Below, in pieces: positions 45,458-55,550 of a stretch of DNA of 64,000 nucleotides (its first letter is position 1; every line of letters starts with the position of its first letter). The DNA is from CAVVYV01 sp963818205 (GTDB lineage: Bacteria > Actinomycetota > Thermoleophilia > Solirubrobacterales > 70-9), in assembly GCA_963818205.1 (NCBI GenBank), contig CAWFRG010000009.1, positions 1-64,000 on the forward strand, given 5' to 3'. Under the pieces are notes generated by a model that saw only the letters and a list, made by a program, of their open reading frames with translations, had not been told where the DNA came from and searched no databases. The translations under genes were made by a program, and so were the position numbers.

Positions 45458-47828
45458 TCACTTCTCCTGTTTCTCAAGTGGCTCGCTCCGGACGTTGCGG
45501 TTTTGCCCAGGGGCGCCGCCGATGATGTGGTCCACATAGAGCCCGCAGGCGGCGGCGGTCGGCAGGGTCTGGAAGCCCTCGGCCCTGACCGCGGTCAGGT
45601 TGCCGATCACCGCGGGGGCGTCGACGCCGAGCACCTTCTGGAACGAGGAGACCTCATCGGCCCGGACGGTCAGCGTCACCGTTTCGCCCCCGGCGATCTC
45701 GCCCACCGGCCAGTAGGGGCCCTGATCGGGGCGGAAGGGGATTGCGGCCTCGACGCCCGCCGGCAGCTCGGCGTCGAGGCCGGGCGCCCGCACCGTCGAT
45801 CCCGGATACCGGGCTGGCGTATTGGATGGAGAGCTGCCATTCCCCGGGCGGGAGCTCGATCTCCTGGCTCGCCTCCTCCCCCGGCGCGAGCTGGTTGCCG
45901 GGCTCCCAGTAGAGGCGCTTGGCGATCACCGGCCGCGGCCACGTGAATGCCTCGCCGCCTCGGCTCAGGAAGGGGGCGAACTTGGGATTCGCGCAGCGGA
46001 AGATGCGGCCGGGCCGGGCCTCCTCGGCGAGTATTGCGATCAGCGGCGTGTTCCCGTTGCGTTGCCAGAGCTGGTAGGAATCGGTCGAGTCGCTCACCGT
46101 CCAGTTCGGGGGCGCGTGGCTCTGATAGACGGCGCTGGTGGTGACGGCGTAGGGGAACTGGTTCAGGACCTCGGTTGGCACGGTGTCGAAGTCGATCGGC
46201 AGCCTCTGGGCTTTCCCCCCGTTCGAGGGGACCCTGATCTCGGCGTTGAACGCGGGGCTCGCGACCTCGGCCGTTCGGAGCCCGTAGTCGGCGAACCGGT
46301 CGCTGGTCAACGACAGGACGCGGTCGCCGGCGATCTCATCGCGGAACTCGGACAGCTCGTCGAAACGGTGATCGGGGGCGACGACGACGTCGCGGAGGGC
46401 GAGGAACGACGAGTAGGCGGCGAGGGCGACGAAGACAACGGCGAAGCCCCGCCTGAGCCGTCCCCCGCCCGGAGTGAAAAGCGCGAACAGGACGAGCAGC
46501 ATCACCAGCGACGCCGGCACGACCACCGCCTTCGCCTGGATATAGAGCCCACCGTCCCGCACCCACCTCAAGTAGGCATAGATCGCGATCCCCGAGACCA
46601 CCGCCGCGGGCACCCCGAAGTCCCGCTTCTGCATCCACCAGACCAATCCGAATGCCAGCCCGGCCATGCCGATGACGGCGAAGATCCAGGCCGAGGAGAG
46701 ATCGGTGGTGCTGAGCAGCCAGTCGCCGCTCGGCCAGATACCGAGGGTCTCGAAGGGGGAGACGGCATAGCGGAGCTTGCTGTCGGTTCCGGCGACGTTC
46801 CCGACGGCGCCCGACTGGGCGAAGTCGATCGCCTTCGGAAGCTGGGTCAGGCCGACGAGGACGAGAACGCCGATCGCCGGCCCGGCGATCGGCAGGGAGC
46901 GGCGGACCAGCGCCGAGGCGCCGCCGGGACCGTCCTCGATTCGGGCGTGGACCAGATGCGCGAGCACCCAGAGACCGCCGGTGATCCCGAGCCAGCCGAG
47001 GCCCGGGAAGCTGTAAACGGGGACCATCGCCGCCGCGATCAGGGCAAGGCCGATCAGGATCGCGACGCGGCCATCGTCACTGCGCTCGATCTCGCGCAGC
47101 CCGAGCGCGAAGGCGATCAGGAAGGTTCCCGCAAGCAGCTCCTTGAAGCCTGCGATTCCGAACACCGAGGCGGTCAGGTACGCGACCGAGACGAGTGCGG
47201 CGGCAAGAATCCGGCGGCCCGGCGGAAGCTCCCGGAGCACCGCCAGTGAGGTGATCCCGATCAGCACCGGACCCGCGACCAGAAGGCCGAGCCAGCCGGG
47301 CAGCGGCTCCGTCCCGAGCAGGCTGACCACGGTGGCGACGAGGCTGTGCGGGCCCATCGGGTATCCGTTGATGATCGCCACCGGCTCCGGGCGGCTGTTG
47401 TCGAGGAGGTACTCGGTGTCCACCAGGTGCATCGCCATGTCGTTGTTGAGGCCGACCCCCGGAATCCCGATCTGGCCGCTGGCGATGAACGGCACAGACG
47501 CGAGCAGGCCGGCGAGCAGGGCGACGGGGAGGGCGACGCCGACCGCCGGGCCGAGGATCGACTCGCGGCGCACCAGCAGGAAGACCAGCGAGCCGATCAC
47601 CAGGACGCCGGAGACCAGGAGCGAGGCCGTCTCCTCGCCCGGGAGGCGGATGGAGATCGTGCAGACAAGCACGAGCGTCGCGATCCCGACCGCGCCTTCC
47701 AGGAAGGAGGCCTGCCGGCGGCCGAGCAGCAGCATCACCGCCCGCCCGACGAGCAGGGAGGCGAGCACGATCACCAGCGCGCTCAGATAGGTGGCGACTC
47801 CGGTGCCCATCCGGGAGCCGGGAAGCAT
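45458..47828 (-). CDS. Large multi-pass membrane protein with C-terminal extracytoplasmic domain (one frameshift)
   Basis: About 12-13 membrane helices (residues about 10-490) are followed by a soluble domain of about 290 residues. An acidic pair early in a loop (GLNNDMAMHLVDTEYLLDN) resembles the first-loop acidic motif of GT-C glycosyltransferases that use polyprenyl-phosphate sugars. The C-terminal beta-rich part crosses an extra base near 45800 and then continues RAPGLDAELPAGVEAAIPF to 45458. About 790 residues when restored. Placement at the head of a glycan locus supports a role in polysaccharide assembly, but this is inference. Confidence 0.75.
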
Positions 47829-47863
47829 ATGGGCGCCGGCCTAATCCCGGCTCAACGGGCCGC

Positions 47864-48937
47864 TCAGCGCCTGGCGGCCGCCCGCTCCCCCTCGCTCGGG
47901 ATCTGGGTGCGCTCCCTGATCCCTCGTTCCCGGCCGAGGGTGACGAACTGGCTCCAGGCGTAGCCCCAGCGCAGTCGCCGCAGGAGCTGCCGGTCAGAGC
48001 GCCGGCGGATCGAGCGCACGAACCGGCGGCGCTCCCTCAGCTCCGCCCGGTGCGCTGCGAGCCAGCGGTAGCTGCGCGCCTTCGCCCGCAGGAATGCGGG
48101 GCCGCGCAGCACGCAGTAGCCCCACATCATCAGCTCGGTGAGCGCGAGCAGCGGCGCCAGCGCCAGCCGCGTGCGCCCCCGGAAGTCGGTGAGCACCGTC
48201 CAGCCGCGGTTTCGCTCCAGCAGGAAGAGCTTCTCGGGGTGCATCGTCAGGTGGTAGTCGTGGCGGACGGCCGAGGCGGGGATGCAGTGGATGTCGGCGC
48301 CGATCAGCTGCACCAGCATCGAGAGCTGGACGTCCTCGGCGTAGAGAAAGCCGCGCTCATCCCAGCCGCCGAGCCGGTCGAGGATCTCCCGCCGGATCAG
48401 GAACGCCCCGCCGTGGAGGCCGGAGACCGGCAGCGGCTCCGCGCCCGCCCGCGCCCGCGGCTGTCCCAGCCAGCGGTTGAAGCCGAGCCCGGTGACGTGA
48501 ATGTCCTGGCCGGCGGCGTTGATCCGCCCGGGGTCGGCGTCCAGCAGGATCAGCGGGCAGACGGCTCCCGTGCCCGGGTTCGCCTCGAGGAAGGCGACCA
48601 GCGGCCCGAGCCACCCGGGCTCGACCGTGATGTCCATGTTGAGGACCGCGACGTAGGCGCCGCGGGCCTCCTCCAGGGCGAGGTTGACGGCGCCCGCGTA
48701 TCCGCGGTTGACCGGGCTCGACAGCACCCGCATCGATTCGAATTCCGCCGCCACGCCCTCGGCGAGGTCGCGGCTGCCGTCGACGGAGCCGTTGTCGACC
48801 ACCAGCACCTCGGCGGAGGGGGCGGGGTCCTGGTGGCCGAGCGAGGGCAGGCACCGCTCGAGGTCGTCGCCGCCGTTGTAGTTGACGACCACGACCGAGA
48901 CCAGCGGGGTGGGGCCCGACCCAGGGGGTTCCTGCAT
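47864..48937 (-). CDS. Family 2 glycosyltransferase (rhamnosyltransferase-like)
   Basis: The 357-residue GT-A enzyme has VSVVVVNYNGGDDLERCLPS, EVLVVDNGSVDGS, NRGYAGAVNLALEEARGAYV, then NMDITVEPGW in the DxD position and a GGAFLIRREILDRLGGWDE acceptor region with FLYAEDVQLSML. This matches bacterial rhamnosyl-/N-acetyl-glucosaminyl-type GT2 enzymes. A basic C-terminal region (RRRFVRSIRRRSDRQ) may bind membranes. The next gene ends 16 bases before its start. Confidence 0.9.
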   Translation of the reverse strand: MQEPPGSGPTPLVSVVVVNYNGGDDLERCLPSLGHQDPAPSAEVLVVDNGSVDGSRDLAEGVAAEFESMRVLSSPVNRGYAGAVNLALEEARGAYVAVLNMDITVEPGWLGPLVAFLEANPGTGAVCPLILLDADPGRINAAGQDIHVTGLGFNRWLGQPRARAGAEPLPVSGLHGGAFLIRREILDRLGGWDERGFLYAEDVQLSMLVQLIGADIHCIPASAVRHDYHLTMHPEKLFLLERNRGWTVLTDFRGRTRLALAPLLALTELMMWGYCVLRGPAFLRAKARSYRWLAAHRAELRERRRFVRSIRRRSDRQLLRRLRWGYAWSQFVTLGRERGIRERTQIPSEGERAAARR

Positions 48938-48952
48938 CGCCTTGCCGGCGGC

Positions 48953-50160
48953 TCAGCCGGTGCCGGCTGCGCTCGGGCAGGCGGGCCTCGGCCTGCCGGC
49001 TGATCCGGCCGCTGAAGATCGAGATGAAGAGGGCCGCCGACATGATCTGCAACCCCAGCACCAGGAAGGTGGTGGAGAGGACGAGGGCGCGGGTGTCGGT
49101 GAAGGGCTCGGTGCCGGCCCACTGGATCGTCAGCTGGATCAGCTTCGCCAGCGAGACGAGCAGCATCACCAGGCCGAGTCCGGCCACCGCCAGCCGGAAG
49201 CGGGTGGAGACCACGGCCAGCAGCCAGCGCGGGGGCTCCTGGCCCGCCTCGACCCCGTAGAGGGCGGCGGCGACGCCGAAGATCGTCAACTGGAAGGCGG
49301 CGAGGACGCCAAGCGCGGCGACGATGAAGCTGTGGATGCTGAGCCCGAGATAGGAGGTGACGACGTCGCCCTGGCTGAGCCAGATCGCGCCGCTGACCGA
49401 GACCGCCATCAGCAGCAGCCCCGGGATGATGAAGGTGATCCACGGGTTGTAGATCAGCAGCAGCACGATCACCCGGCCGAGGATCCGGAAGCCGTCGCTC
49501 CACGGGCTGAGCTTCTTCTCGCCCACCCGCGGCAGGTAGGAGATCGGGACCTCGGCCACCTTGCAGGCCGCGGGCGCGGGCCTTGATCCCGATCTCGGTC
49601 TCGATGTCGAAGCCGGTCGCCTCGGTGCCAAGCCGCAGGGCGGCCGAGCGGCGGATCCCGTAGAGCCCGCTGAGGTGATCGCTGCCCTCGAGCCCGTGGC
49701 TGATCGCCAGCAGCTTGTTGAACAGCCAGTTGCCGAACCGGTTGACCAGCGGCATGCTCTCGTTCTCGCTGCTGCGGATCCCGCGGACGAGGTCGTTCTC
49801 GTCGAGCAGCTCGACCATCTCGGCGATCGCCGGCACCGGATAGGTGGCGTCGGCGTCCATGATCACCACGTTCTCGCCCTGGGCCTCGGCGATCCCGGTG
49901 CGGATCGCCACCCCCTTGCCGCGGTTCGAGGAGTGCCTGATCAGCCGGCAGTGATGGCTCTCGGCGACCTCGGCGGTGTCATCGGTGGACCCGTCGTCGA
50001 CCACCAGGATCTCGTAGCTCTGGTCGAGGGACGCCTCCAGCTCGTCGAGGACGTGCGGAAGCGCCGCGCCCTCGTTGTAGGCGGGAAGCACCACGGTGGT
50101 CTGGATGCCGTCGGACTTGGCCCGGGCGGCATCTGCCTGTTTGGAAGCAGTAGCGGGCAT
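48953..50160 (-). CDS. Polyprenyl-phosphate glycosyltransferase, DPM1/GtrB-like, with membrane domain (frameshifted)
   Basis: The GT2 domain reads TTVVLPAYNEGAALPHVLDE, EILVVDDGSTDDTAEV, NRGKGVAIRTGI and MDADATYPVPAI, typical of dolichol-/undecaprenyl-phosphate sugar transferases. A break near 49570 leads into CKVAEVPISYLPRVGEKKLS and then four membrane helices. The natural end is a TGA at 48953-48955, reached through one more shift near 48970. About 402 residues when restored. It likely loads a sugar onto a lipid carrier for the GT-C-like protein nearby. Confidence 0.87.
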
Positions 50161-50218
50161 AGGAGCTCCGAGTGCGAAGCAGGCCAAAGGATAGGAGCGC
50201 GAGCCGAAGAGAGCGGGT

Positions 50219-50692
50219 TCAGCCTTTCGCCGAGTCTTCGCTCGCCTCGCCCTCGCGCTCCCGGTGGGCGAGGATCTCCTCGCGCTCGGTGAGGCGGTTG
50301 CGCCGCCGCGTCTCCGCCTCCCGCTGGCGGCGCTCCTCCGTCGCCCCCTCGACGACCAGCGGCGGCACCGGCTTCGGTGTTCCCTGCTCGTCCACGGCGA
50401 CCATCGTCAGGTAGGTGCTGCTGGTGTGGCGGACCTCGCCGGTGACCGCGTTCTCCGCCTCCACCCGAACCCCGACCTCCATCGAGGTTCTCCAGACCGC
50501 GTTGACGGTGGCGCGGCAGCGGAGCAGCTCGCCGACCCAGACGGGCTCGATGAAGGTCATCCGGTCCATTCCGGCGGTGACGGAGCGCATTCCGCAATGC
50601 CGGATCGCGGCGATTCCGGCGGCCTCGTCGCACATCCTCATCACCACCCCGCCATGGACGAAGCCGGCCGAGTTGGCGTCCTGGATGCTCAT
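50219..50692 (-). CDS. Hotdog-fold acyl-CoA thioesterase
   Basis: The visible start MSIQDANSAGFVHGGVVMRM includes the long helix and active-site loop of acyl-CoA thioesterases (HGG followed by DEAAG), with MDRMTFIEPVWVGELLRCRA and SSTYLTMVAVD as later strands. The in-frame sequence before it (SDSRSELIRW) fits the family and is open back to about 50754, where an ATG lies one base out of frame; the true start is probably there, with a small indel. The C-terminal 40 residues are charged and helical. It cleaves acyl-CoA to free acid and CoA. Confidence 0.87.
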   Translation of the reverse strand: MSIQDANSAGFVHGGVVMRMCDEAAGIAAIRHCGMRSVTAGMDRMTFIEPVWVGELLRCRATVNAVWRTSMEVGVRVEAENAVTGEVRHTSSTYLTMVAVDEQGTPKPVPPLVVEGATEERRQREAETRRRNRLTEREEILAHREREGEASEDSAKG

Positions 50693-50803
50693 CCACCGGA
50701 TCAGCTCGGAGCGTGAGTCCGAGGCCCTGCGGGGTTCTTGCTCTATGCGGACATGTCGAGGCTCGCGATCCTACGCGGCGAAGCCGCCGAATAAGGTCAG
50801 ACC

Positions 50804-51617
50804 GTGGCCCCCGAACGACGACGTCACCGTGGTCATCCCCTGCTTCAACCACGGCCGCTTCCTCGGCGAGGCGGTGGAGAGCGCCCTCGGGCAGCAGGGC
50901 GGGCCGCCGAAGGTGATCGTGGTCGACGACGGCTCGACCGAAGAGGAGACGAAGACGGCTCTGGAGGCACTCCCGGAGGGGGTGGAACTGGTCCGCCAGT
51001 CGAACGCCGGCCCCGCCGCGGCGCGAAACGCCGGAATCGAGCATTCCCAGACGCCCCTGCTGCTGATGCTCGACGCAGACGACCGGCTCGCCCCGGCGGC
51101 GATCGAGGCCCTGCGCGGGCCGCTCGAGGAGCATCCCGAGGTCGGCTACTGCTACGGCGTGATGCGGCTGTTCGGCGGCTGGTCGGGGGAGATCCGGTTT
51201 CCCGACTTCGATCCCTACCGGCTGCTCTACCGCTCGATCGCCGGCGCCTCGCTCGGCCTGATTCGCCGCCGTGCCTGGGAGGAGGCGGGGCGCTTCGACC
51301 CCTCGGTCGGCGGCTATGAGGACTGGGACTTCTGCCTCAGCGCCCTCGAGCACGGCTGGCGTGGCCTCCAGGTCCGCGAGGTGACGCTCGAGTACCGCAA
51401 GCACGAGCACTCGGGGCAGGAGCAGCACCGCCGCCGCTACCGAAGGACGTACAGACGGCTGAGGGCCAAGCACGCCGCCCTCTATCAGCGCTCCCCAGAG
51501 TTCGCCGCCGAGACCGATCTCGGGCCCGCCGGGAGGCTCTTCTATCGCACCTACTGGGCCTGGCGACCGCTGCCCGCCCCGATCGAGCGGGCCATCTACA
51601 GTCTCGTCTTCCGATGA
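50804..51617 (+). CDS. Family 2 glycosyltransferase (start frameshifted)
   Basis: The GT-A domain has VTVVIPCFNHGRFLGEAVES, VIVVDDGSTEEETKTALEAL, NAGPAAARNAGI and MLDADDRLAPAA (DxD), with GGYEDWDFCLSALEHGW in the acceptor part. The natural start is the GTG at 50804; one extra C in the run gtggccccc puts it out of frame, a typical homopolymer error. About 270 residues. Its stop overlaps the next start (ATGA), so it is co-translated with the GDP-mannose dehydratase. Confidence 0.88.
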
Positions 51618-52693
51618 GCGAGAACGCGAACAAAGGGGCCTCTCACAGCCCCCGTCCCCGGGTGCCGGGGACCGAGAAGCGCGCCCTGATCACCGGCATC
51701 TCCGGTCAGGACGGCTCCTATCTGGCCGAGCTGCTGCTCGACAAGGGCTACGAGGTGCACGGGATCATCCGCCGGTCCTCCAGCTTCAACACCGGACGGA
51801 TCGACCACCTCTACCAGGACCCGCACGAGAGCGGCACCCGCCTCTTCACCCACTACGGCGACCTCGGCGACGCGGTCGCGCTGACCAAGCTGCTCTATGA
51901 GCTCCAGCCGGAGGAGATCTACAACCTCGGCGCCCAGAGCCACGTCCGGGTCTCCTTCGACATCCCCGAGTACACCTTCGACATCACCGCGGCTGGGACG
52001 CTGCGGGTGCTCGACGCGATGCGCGAGTCCGGGGTCAAGGCCCGCTTCTACCAGGCCTCCTCATCGGAGATGTTCGGCGCGGCGCCGCCGCCGCAGTCCG
52101 AGGCGACGCGGTTCCATCCGCGCAGCCCCTACGGGGTCGCCAAGGTGGCCTCCTACTGGGCGACGGTCAACTACCGCGAGGCCTACGACGTCTTCGCCGT
52201 CAACGGGATCCTCTTCAACCACGAGTCCCCGCGCCGCGGCGAGACCTTCGTCACCCGGAAGATCACCCGAGCGGTGGCCCGGATCGCGGCCGGCCTCCAG
52301 GACAAGCTCTATCTGGGAAACCTCGATGCGAAGCGCGACTGGGGATACGCGCCCGACTACGTCGAGGCGATGTGGCTGATGCTGCAGGCCGACGAGCCCG
52401 AGGACTTCGTGATCGCCACCGGCGAGACCCACTCGGTGCGCGAGGCGGTCGAGATCGCCTTCGCCCGCCAGGGCCTCGATCCCGATGAGCACGTCGAGAT
52501 CGACCCGCGCTACTACCGTCCCTCCGAGGTCGACGTGCTCCTCGGCGACGCGTCAAAGGCGCGCGAGAAGCTCGGCTGGGAGGCGAAGGTGAGGTTCAAG
52601 GAGCTGGTCGAGCTGATGGTCGACGCGGACGTCGCCGCGCTCCAGGACCAGCTCGCGGGCAAGGTCACCCGCTACAGCCACGAGGGCGTCTAG
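51614..52693 (+). CDS. gmd: GDP-mannose 4,6-dehydratase
   Basis: The 359-residue enzyme converts GDP-mannose to GDP-4-keto-6-deoxymannose, the precursor of fucose, rhamnose (D) and perosamine. Motifs: ALITGISGQDGSYLAELLL (NADP site), RRSSSFNTGRIDHLY, QASSSEMFGAA (catalytic Ser/Glu), SPYGVAKVASYW (Tyr/Lys), NHESPRRGETFVTRKITRA and RDWGYAPDYVEAMWLML. Length is normal. No fucose synthase (fcl) or reductase (rmd) follows directly, so the second step is coded elsewhere. Confidence 0.95.
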   Translation: MSENANKGASHSPRPRVPGTEKRALITGISGQDGSYLAELLLDKGYEVHGIIRRSSSFNTGRIDHLYQDPHESGTRLFTHYGDLGDAVALTKLLYELQPEEIYNLGAQSHVRVSFDIPEYTFDITAAGTLRVLDAMRESGVKARFYQASSSEMFGAAPPPQSEATRFHPRSPYGVAKVASYWATVNYREAYDVFAVNGILFNHESPRRGETFVTRKITRAVARIAAGLQDKLYLGNLDAKRDWGYAPDYVEAMWLMLQADEPEDFVIATGETHSVREAVEIAFARQGLDPDEHVEIDPRYYRPSEVDVLLGDASKAREKLGWEAKVRFKELVELMVDADVAALQDQLAGKVTRYSHEGV

Positions 52694-52705
52694 CCAAGTC
52701 GCGAC

Positions 52706-53510
52706 CTAAGAGCGGGTCCCGAGCCGCCGCAGCAGCTTCACCGCCCCGGTCGGCTCGGGGTGCGGCCAGGATGAGATCCGCGGCAGGATCGCCCGCTTCG
52801 CCCCCTCCCAGGAGCGCATCAGCGCCCGGTCGATCGGGTTCCGCGCCCAGCCGAGCCTGATCGCCTGCGCCTCGTCGAGCTGGGTCCAGACGTCGGCGGT
52901 CGGTCTTGCTGGCGGGGTGGTAGCGGAAGTTGACCAGCGGCTCGTCGATCCGGTCTACGCGGGCGCCCCGCAGGAGCCGGAGGTAGAAGTCGTAGTCGGC
53001 CGCGTCGGCGTAGGCCTCGTTCAGAGACGGCGCCTGAGCGAGCAGCCGGCGCCGGAAGATCACCGTCGGGGTGGGGAGGAAGCTGCCGAGGTAGAGGTAG
53101 CGCCGCCAGCTGAACCTCGGCGGCGCCAGGGTGCGGAAGACCGCGCCCGACTCGTCCACGTAGTTGATCGAGCCGCAGACCGCCATCGTCTCCGGATGGC
53201 GCTCCAGGTGCTCGACCGCGCGGTCGACGGCCGCGGGCAGATACGCGTCGTCGCCGTTGAGCCAGCCGATCAGCTCGCCCCTGCTGCGCTCGAGCCCCTT
53301 GTTGACCGCCTCGGTCTGGCCGCGGTCGGGCTCCGAGGTCCAGTTCAGGCTTGGGTCGTCGCGCGCCTCGCAGCAGCTCCACGGTGCCGTCGTCCGATGC
53401 ACCGTCGACGACGATGTGCTCGTGCGGGGTCGCTCAGCGCGGCGACGCTGTCGAGCGTCTCGCGGCAGGTAGCGCGCCATGTTGCGGGCGGGGGTGATGA
53501 CGGAGAGCAT
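52706..53510 (-). CDS. Family 2 glycosyltransferase (several frameshifts)
   Basis: It starts MLSVITPARNMARYL. The first 60 codons shift frame near 53466, 53430 and 53372, with HEHIVVDGASDDGTVEL-like text between. It then reads SLNWTSEPDRGQTEAVNKGL, GELIGWLNGDDAYLPAA (DxD) and YADAADYDFYLRLLRGARVD, a clear WcaA-like GT2. A further break near 52910 leads to VWTQLDEAQAIRLGWARNP and a stop at 52706. About 268 residues when restored. It converges on gmd. Confidence 0.8.
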
Positions 53511-53603
53511 TGGAGGGCCCTTCGAGCTCGGTGGCATCCGGGCGATGCCGCCGGCAAGGTATATCGGGCATCATGCTGACGCCGTGGAGCGTGTCGCGAC
53601 CAA

Positions 53604-54773
53604 GTGAAGATCGCGATCGTCTACGACTGCCTCTTCCCGCACACCGTCGGCGGGGCCGAGCGCTGGTACCGGAACCTGGCGGAGCGGCTCCAGCAGCGCC
53701 ATTCGGTCACCTACCTGACCAGGCGCCAGTGGGGGGAGGAGGGGCCCGAGACTCCGTTCCGCACGGTCGCGGTCGCGCCCGGGGGCGGGCTCTACACGCG
53801 CTCGGGACGTCGGCGGATCCGGCCTCCGCTCCGCTTCGGTCTTGGGGTCTTCTTCCATCTCCTCCGCCACGGCAGGCGCTATCAGGCGGTGCACAGCGCC
53901 TCTTTCCCCTTCTTCTCCTTGCTGGCGGCGAGCCTCGCCCTTTGGCTCACCCGCTCTCGGGCCCGGCTGATCGTGGACTGGCACGAGCTCTGGGGGCTCG
54001 CTTACTGGCAGTCCTACCTGGGGCCGGTCAGGGGTCGGATCGCTTTCGCGATCCAGGGTGTCTGCCTGCGCCTGCCCGACAGCAGCTTCACGTTCTCCCG
54101 GCTGGCCGAGCGCCGTCTGCGCGAGCTCGGCCACCGGGCGCCCATCGTTCGGCTCACCGGGGAGTTCGCGGCCGACGAGGAGGCTCGTGCCAGCATCGCC
54201 GGGGTGGAGCGTGAAGACCCACCGCTGGTGGTGGCCGCGGGGCGCCAGATCCCCGAGAAGCGCGTGCCCGCGATTCCCGCTGCGATCGCGGTCGCCCGCG
54301 AGCGGATCCCGGAGCTCCGCTGCGTGATCCTTGGCGACGGGCCCGACGCTGAGCTGATCAAGGCGAGGACGAGGGATCTGGGTCTCGACGGCGTGGTTGA
54401 GTGGCGCGGTCGGGTGACGCCGGAGGAGGTCAGCAAGTCGATCGCGGCTGCCTCCTGCCTGGTCCACCCCTCCGAACGGGAGGGCTACGGGCTGGTTGTC
54501 GTCGAGGCGGCGTTCCTGGGGACGCCGTCCATCCTGGTTGAGGGACCCGAGAACGCGGCGACGGAACTGATCGAGGATGGGCTCAATGGGTTGGTTGCGG
54601 CCTCGGCCAGTCCGGACGACCTGGCGGGCGCGATCATCGAGTCGGTCCGGCGAGGCACCGAATTCCGCCAGAGAACCTTGGCCTGGTACGAGCGCCACCG
54701 CGACGAGCTCTCGATCGAGAGTTCACTCGGCCAGGTCGAGAGGTCCTACTCGACGGTGGGCGAGGACCGATGA
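53604..54773 (+). CDS. Family 4 glycosyltransferase
   Basis: The 389-residue GT-B enzyme has IVYDCLFPHTVGGAERWYRN at the start, VVAAGRQIPEKRVPAIPAAI beginning the C-terminal domain, VILGDGPDAELIK and the donor-binding segment HPSEREGYGLVVVEAAFLGT with its two Glu residues (E-x7-E). Start is GTG at 53604. It overlaps the FkbM-type gene by four bases (ATGA), so both act in the same pathway. Confidence 0.93.
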   Translation: MKIAIVYDCLFPHTVGGAERWYRNLAERLQQRHSVTYLTRRQWGEEGPETPFRTVAVAPGGGLYTRSGRRRIRPPLRFGLGVFFHLLRHGRRYQAVHSASFPFFSLLAASLALWLTRSRARLIVDWHELWGLAYWQSYLGPVRGRIAFAIQGVCLRLPDSSFTFSRLAERRLRELGHRAPIVRLTGEFAADEEARASIAGVEREDPPLVVAAGRQIPEKRVPAIPAAIAVARERIPELRCVILGDGPDAELIKARTRDLGLDGVVEWRGRVTPEEVSKSIAAASCLVHPSEREGYGLVVVEAAFLGTPSILVEGPENAATELIEDGLNGLVAASASPDDLAGAIIESVRRGTEFRQRTLAWYERHRDELSIESSLGQVERSYSTVGEDR

Positions 54774-55550
54774 ACCTGCTCGGCGAGCGGCCATTGGGCT
54801 TCGTGGCCCGAGAGGCGGTCCGTCCCTCCAACTGGCGGGCGCTGGCGCGGGTGCCCCGCTGCTATCCGCACCCCGGCGAGTGCGCCTGGCGTTACTTCAG
54901 CGGCCGGGGGGCCTACCCCTACCGGTGCGAGCTGAGGACGCCCAGCGGGAAGGTGACGCCGACCCTGTTCAGTCACCACGACATGATCACCGTCAACGAG
55001 ATCTTCTGTCGTCGCGACTATTCCGCAGGGCCCGAGCTAGAGGTCGCGGTTGACATCGGCTCGAACATCGGAATTTCGGCCCTTTACTTCCTGACTCGAT
55101 CACCTCGGGCGCGGGTCTGGCTCTATGAGCCGGTCCCCACCAACGTCGAGCGGCTGCGTTCGAACCTCAGCGAATTCGAGGGCCGCTGGCGGCTGGACGA
55201 GGCGGCGGTGGCGGACCGCAACGGCCAAGCCGACTTCGCGATTGAGCCCTCCGGGCGCTACGGCGGGCTGAGGGCTGAGCACGCCGAGTCGATCCAGGTC
55301 CGCGTCCGTCACATCGATTCGGTGCTGGCCGAGGTGCTCGAGCAGGAGCGGCGGATCGACGTGCTCAAGATCGACACCGAGGGCAGCGGAGGCCCGCACC
55401 CTCAGCTCCGCCTCGCCCGAGCTGCTCTCCCGGGTCGGCACGATCTTCGCCGAGGACTTCGGGGGAGAGTTCGGCGAGCTGCACGGCTTCGACGCCACCC
55501 GCCGGGCCAACGTCCTACGGCTCACCAACTCCGGAGCCGCGCCGGGCTGA
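54770..55550 (+). CDS. FkbM-family methyltransferase (one frameshift)
   Basis: The SAM site is VAVDIGSNIGISALYFL, followed by RVWLYEPVPTNVERLRSNL, and the family's KIDTEGSE motif at the end of the domain. An extra base near 55391 shifts the frame; the right frame gives RTLSSASPELLSRVGTIFAE and a stop at 55550. About 260 residues. FkbM-type enzymes O-methylate sugars and polyketides, so this is likely to cap or decorate the glycan. The first 80 residues are an extra N-terminal part. Confidence 0.87.
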
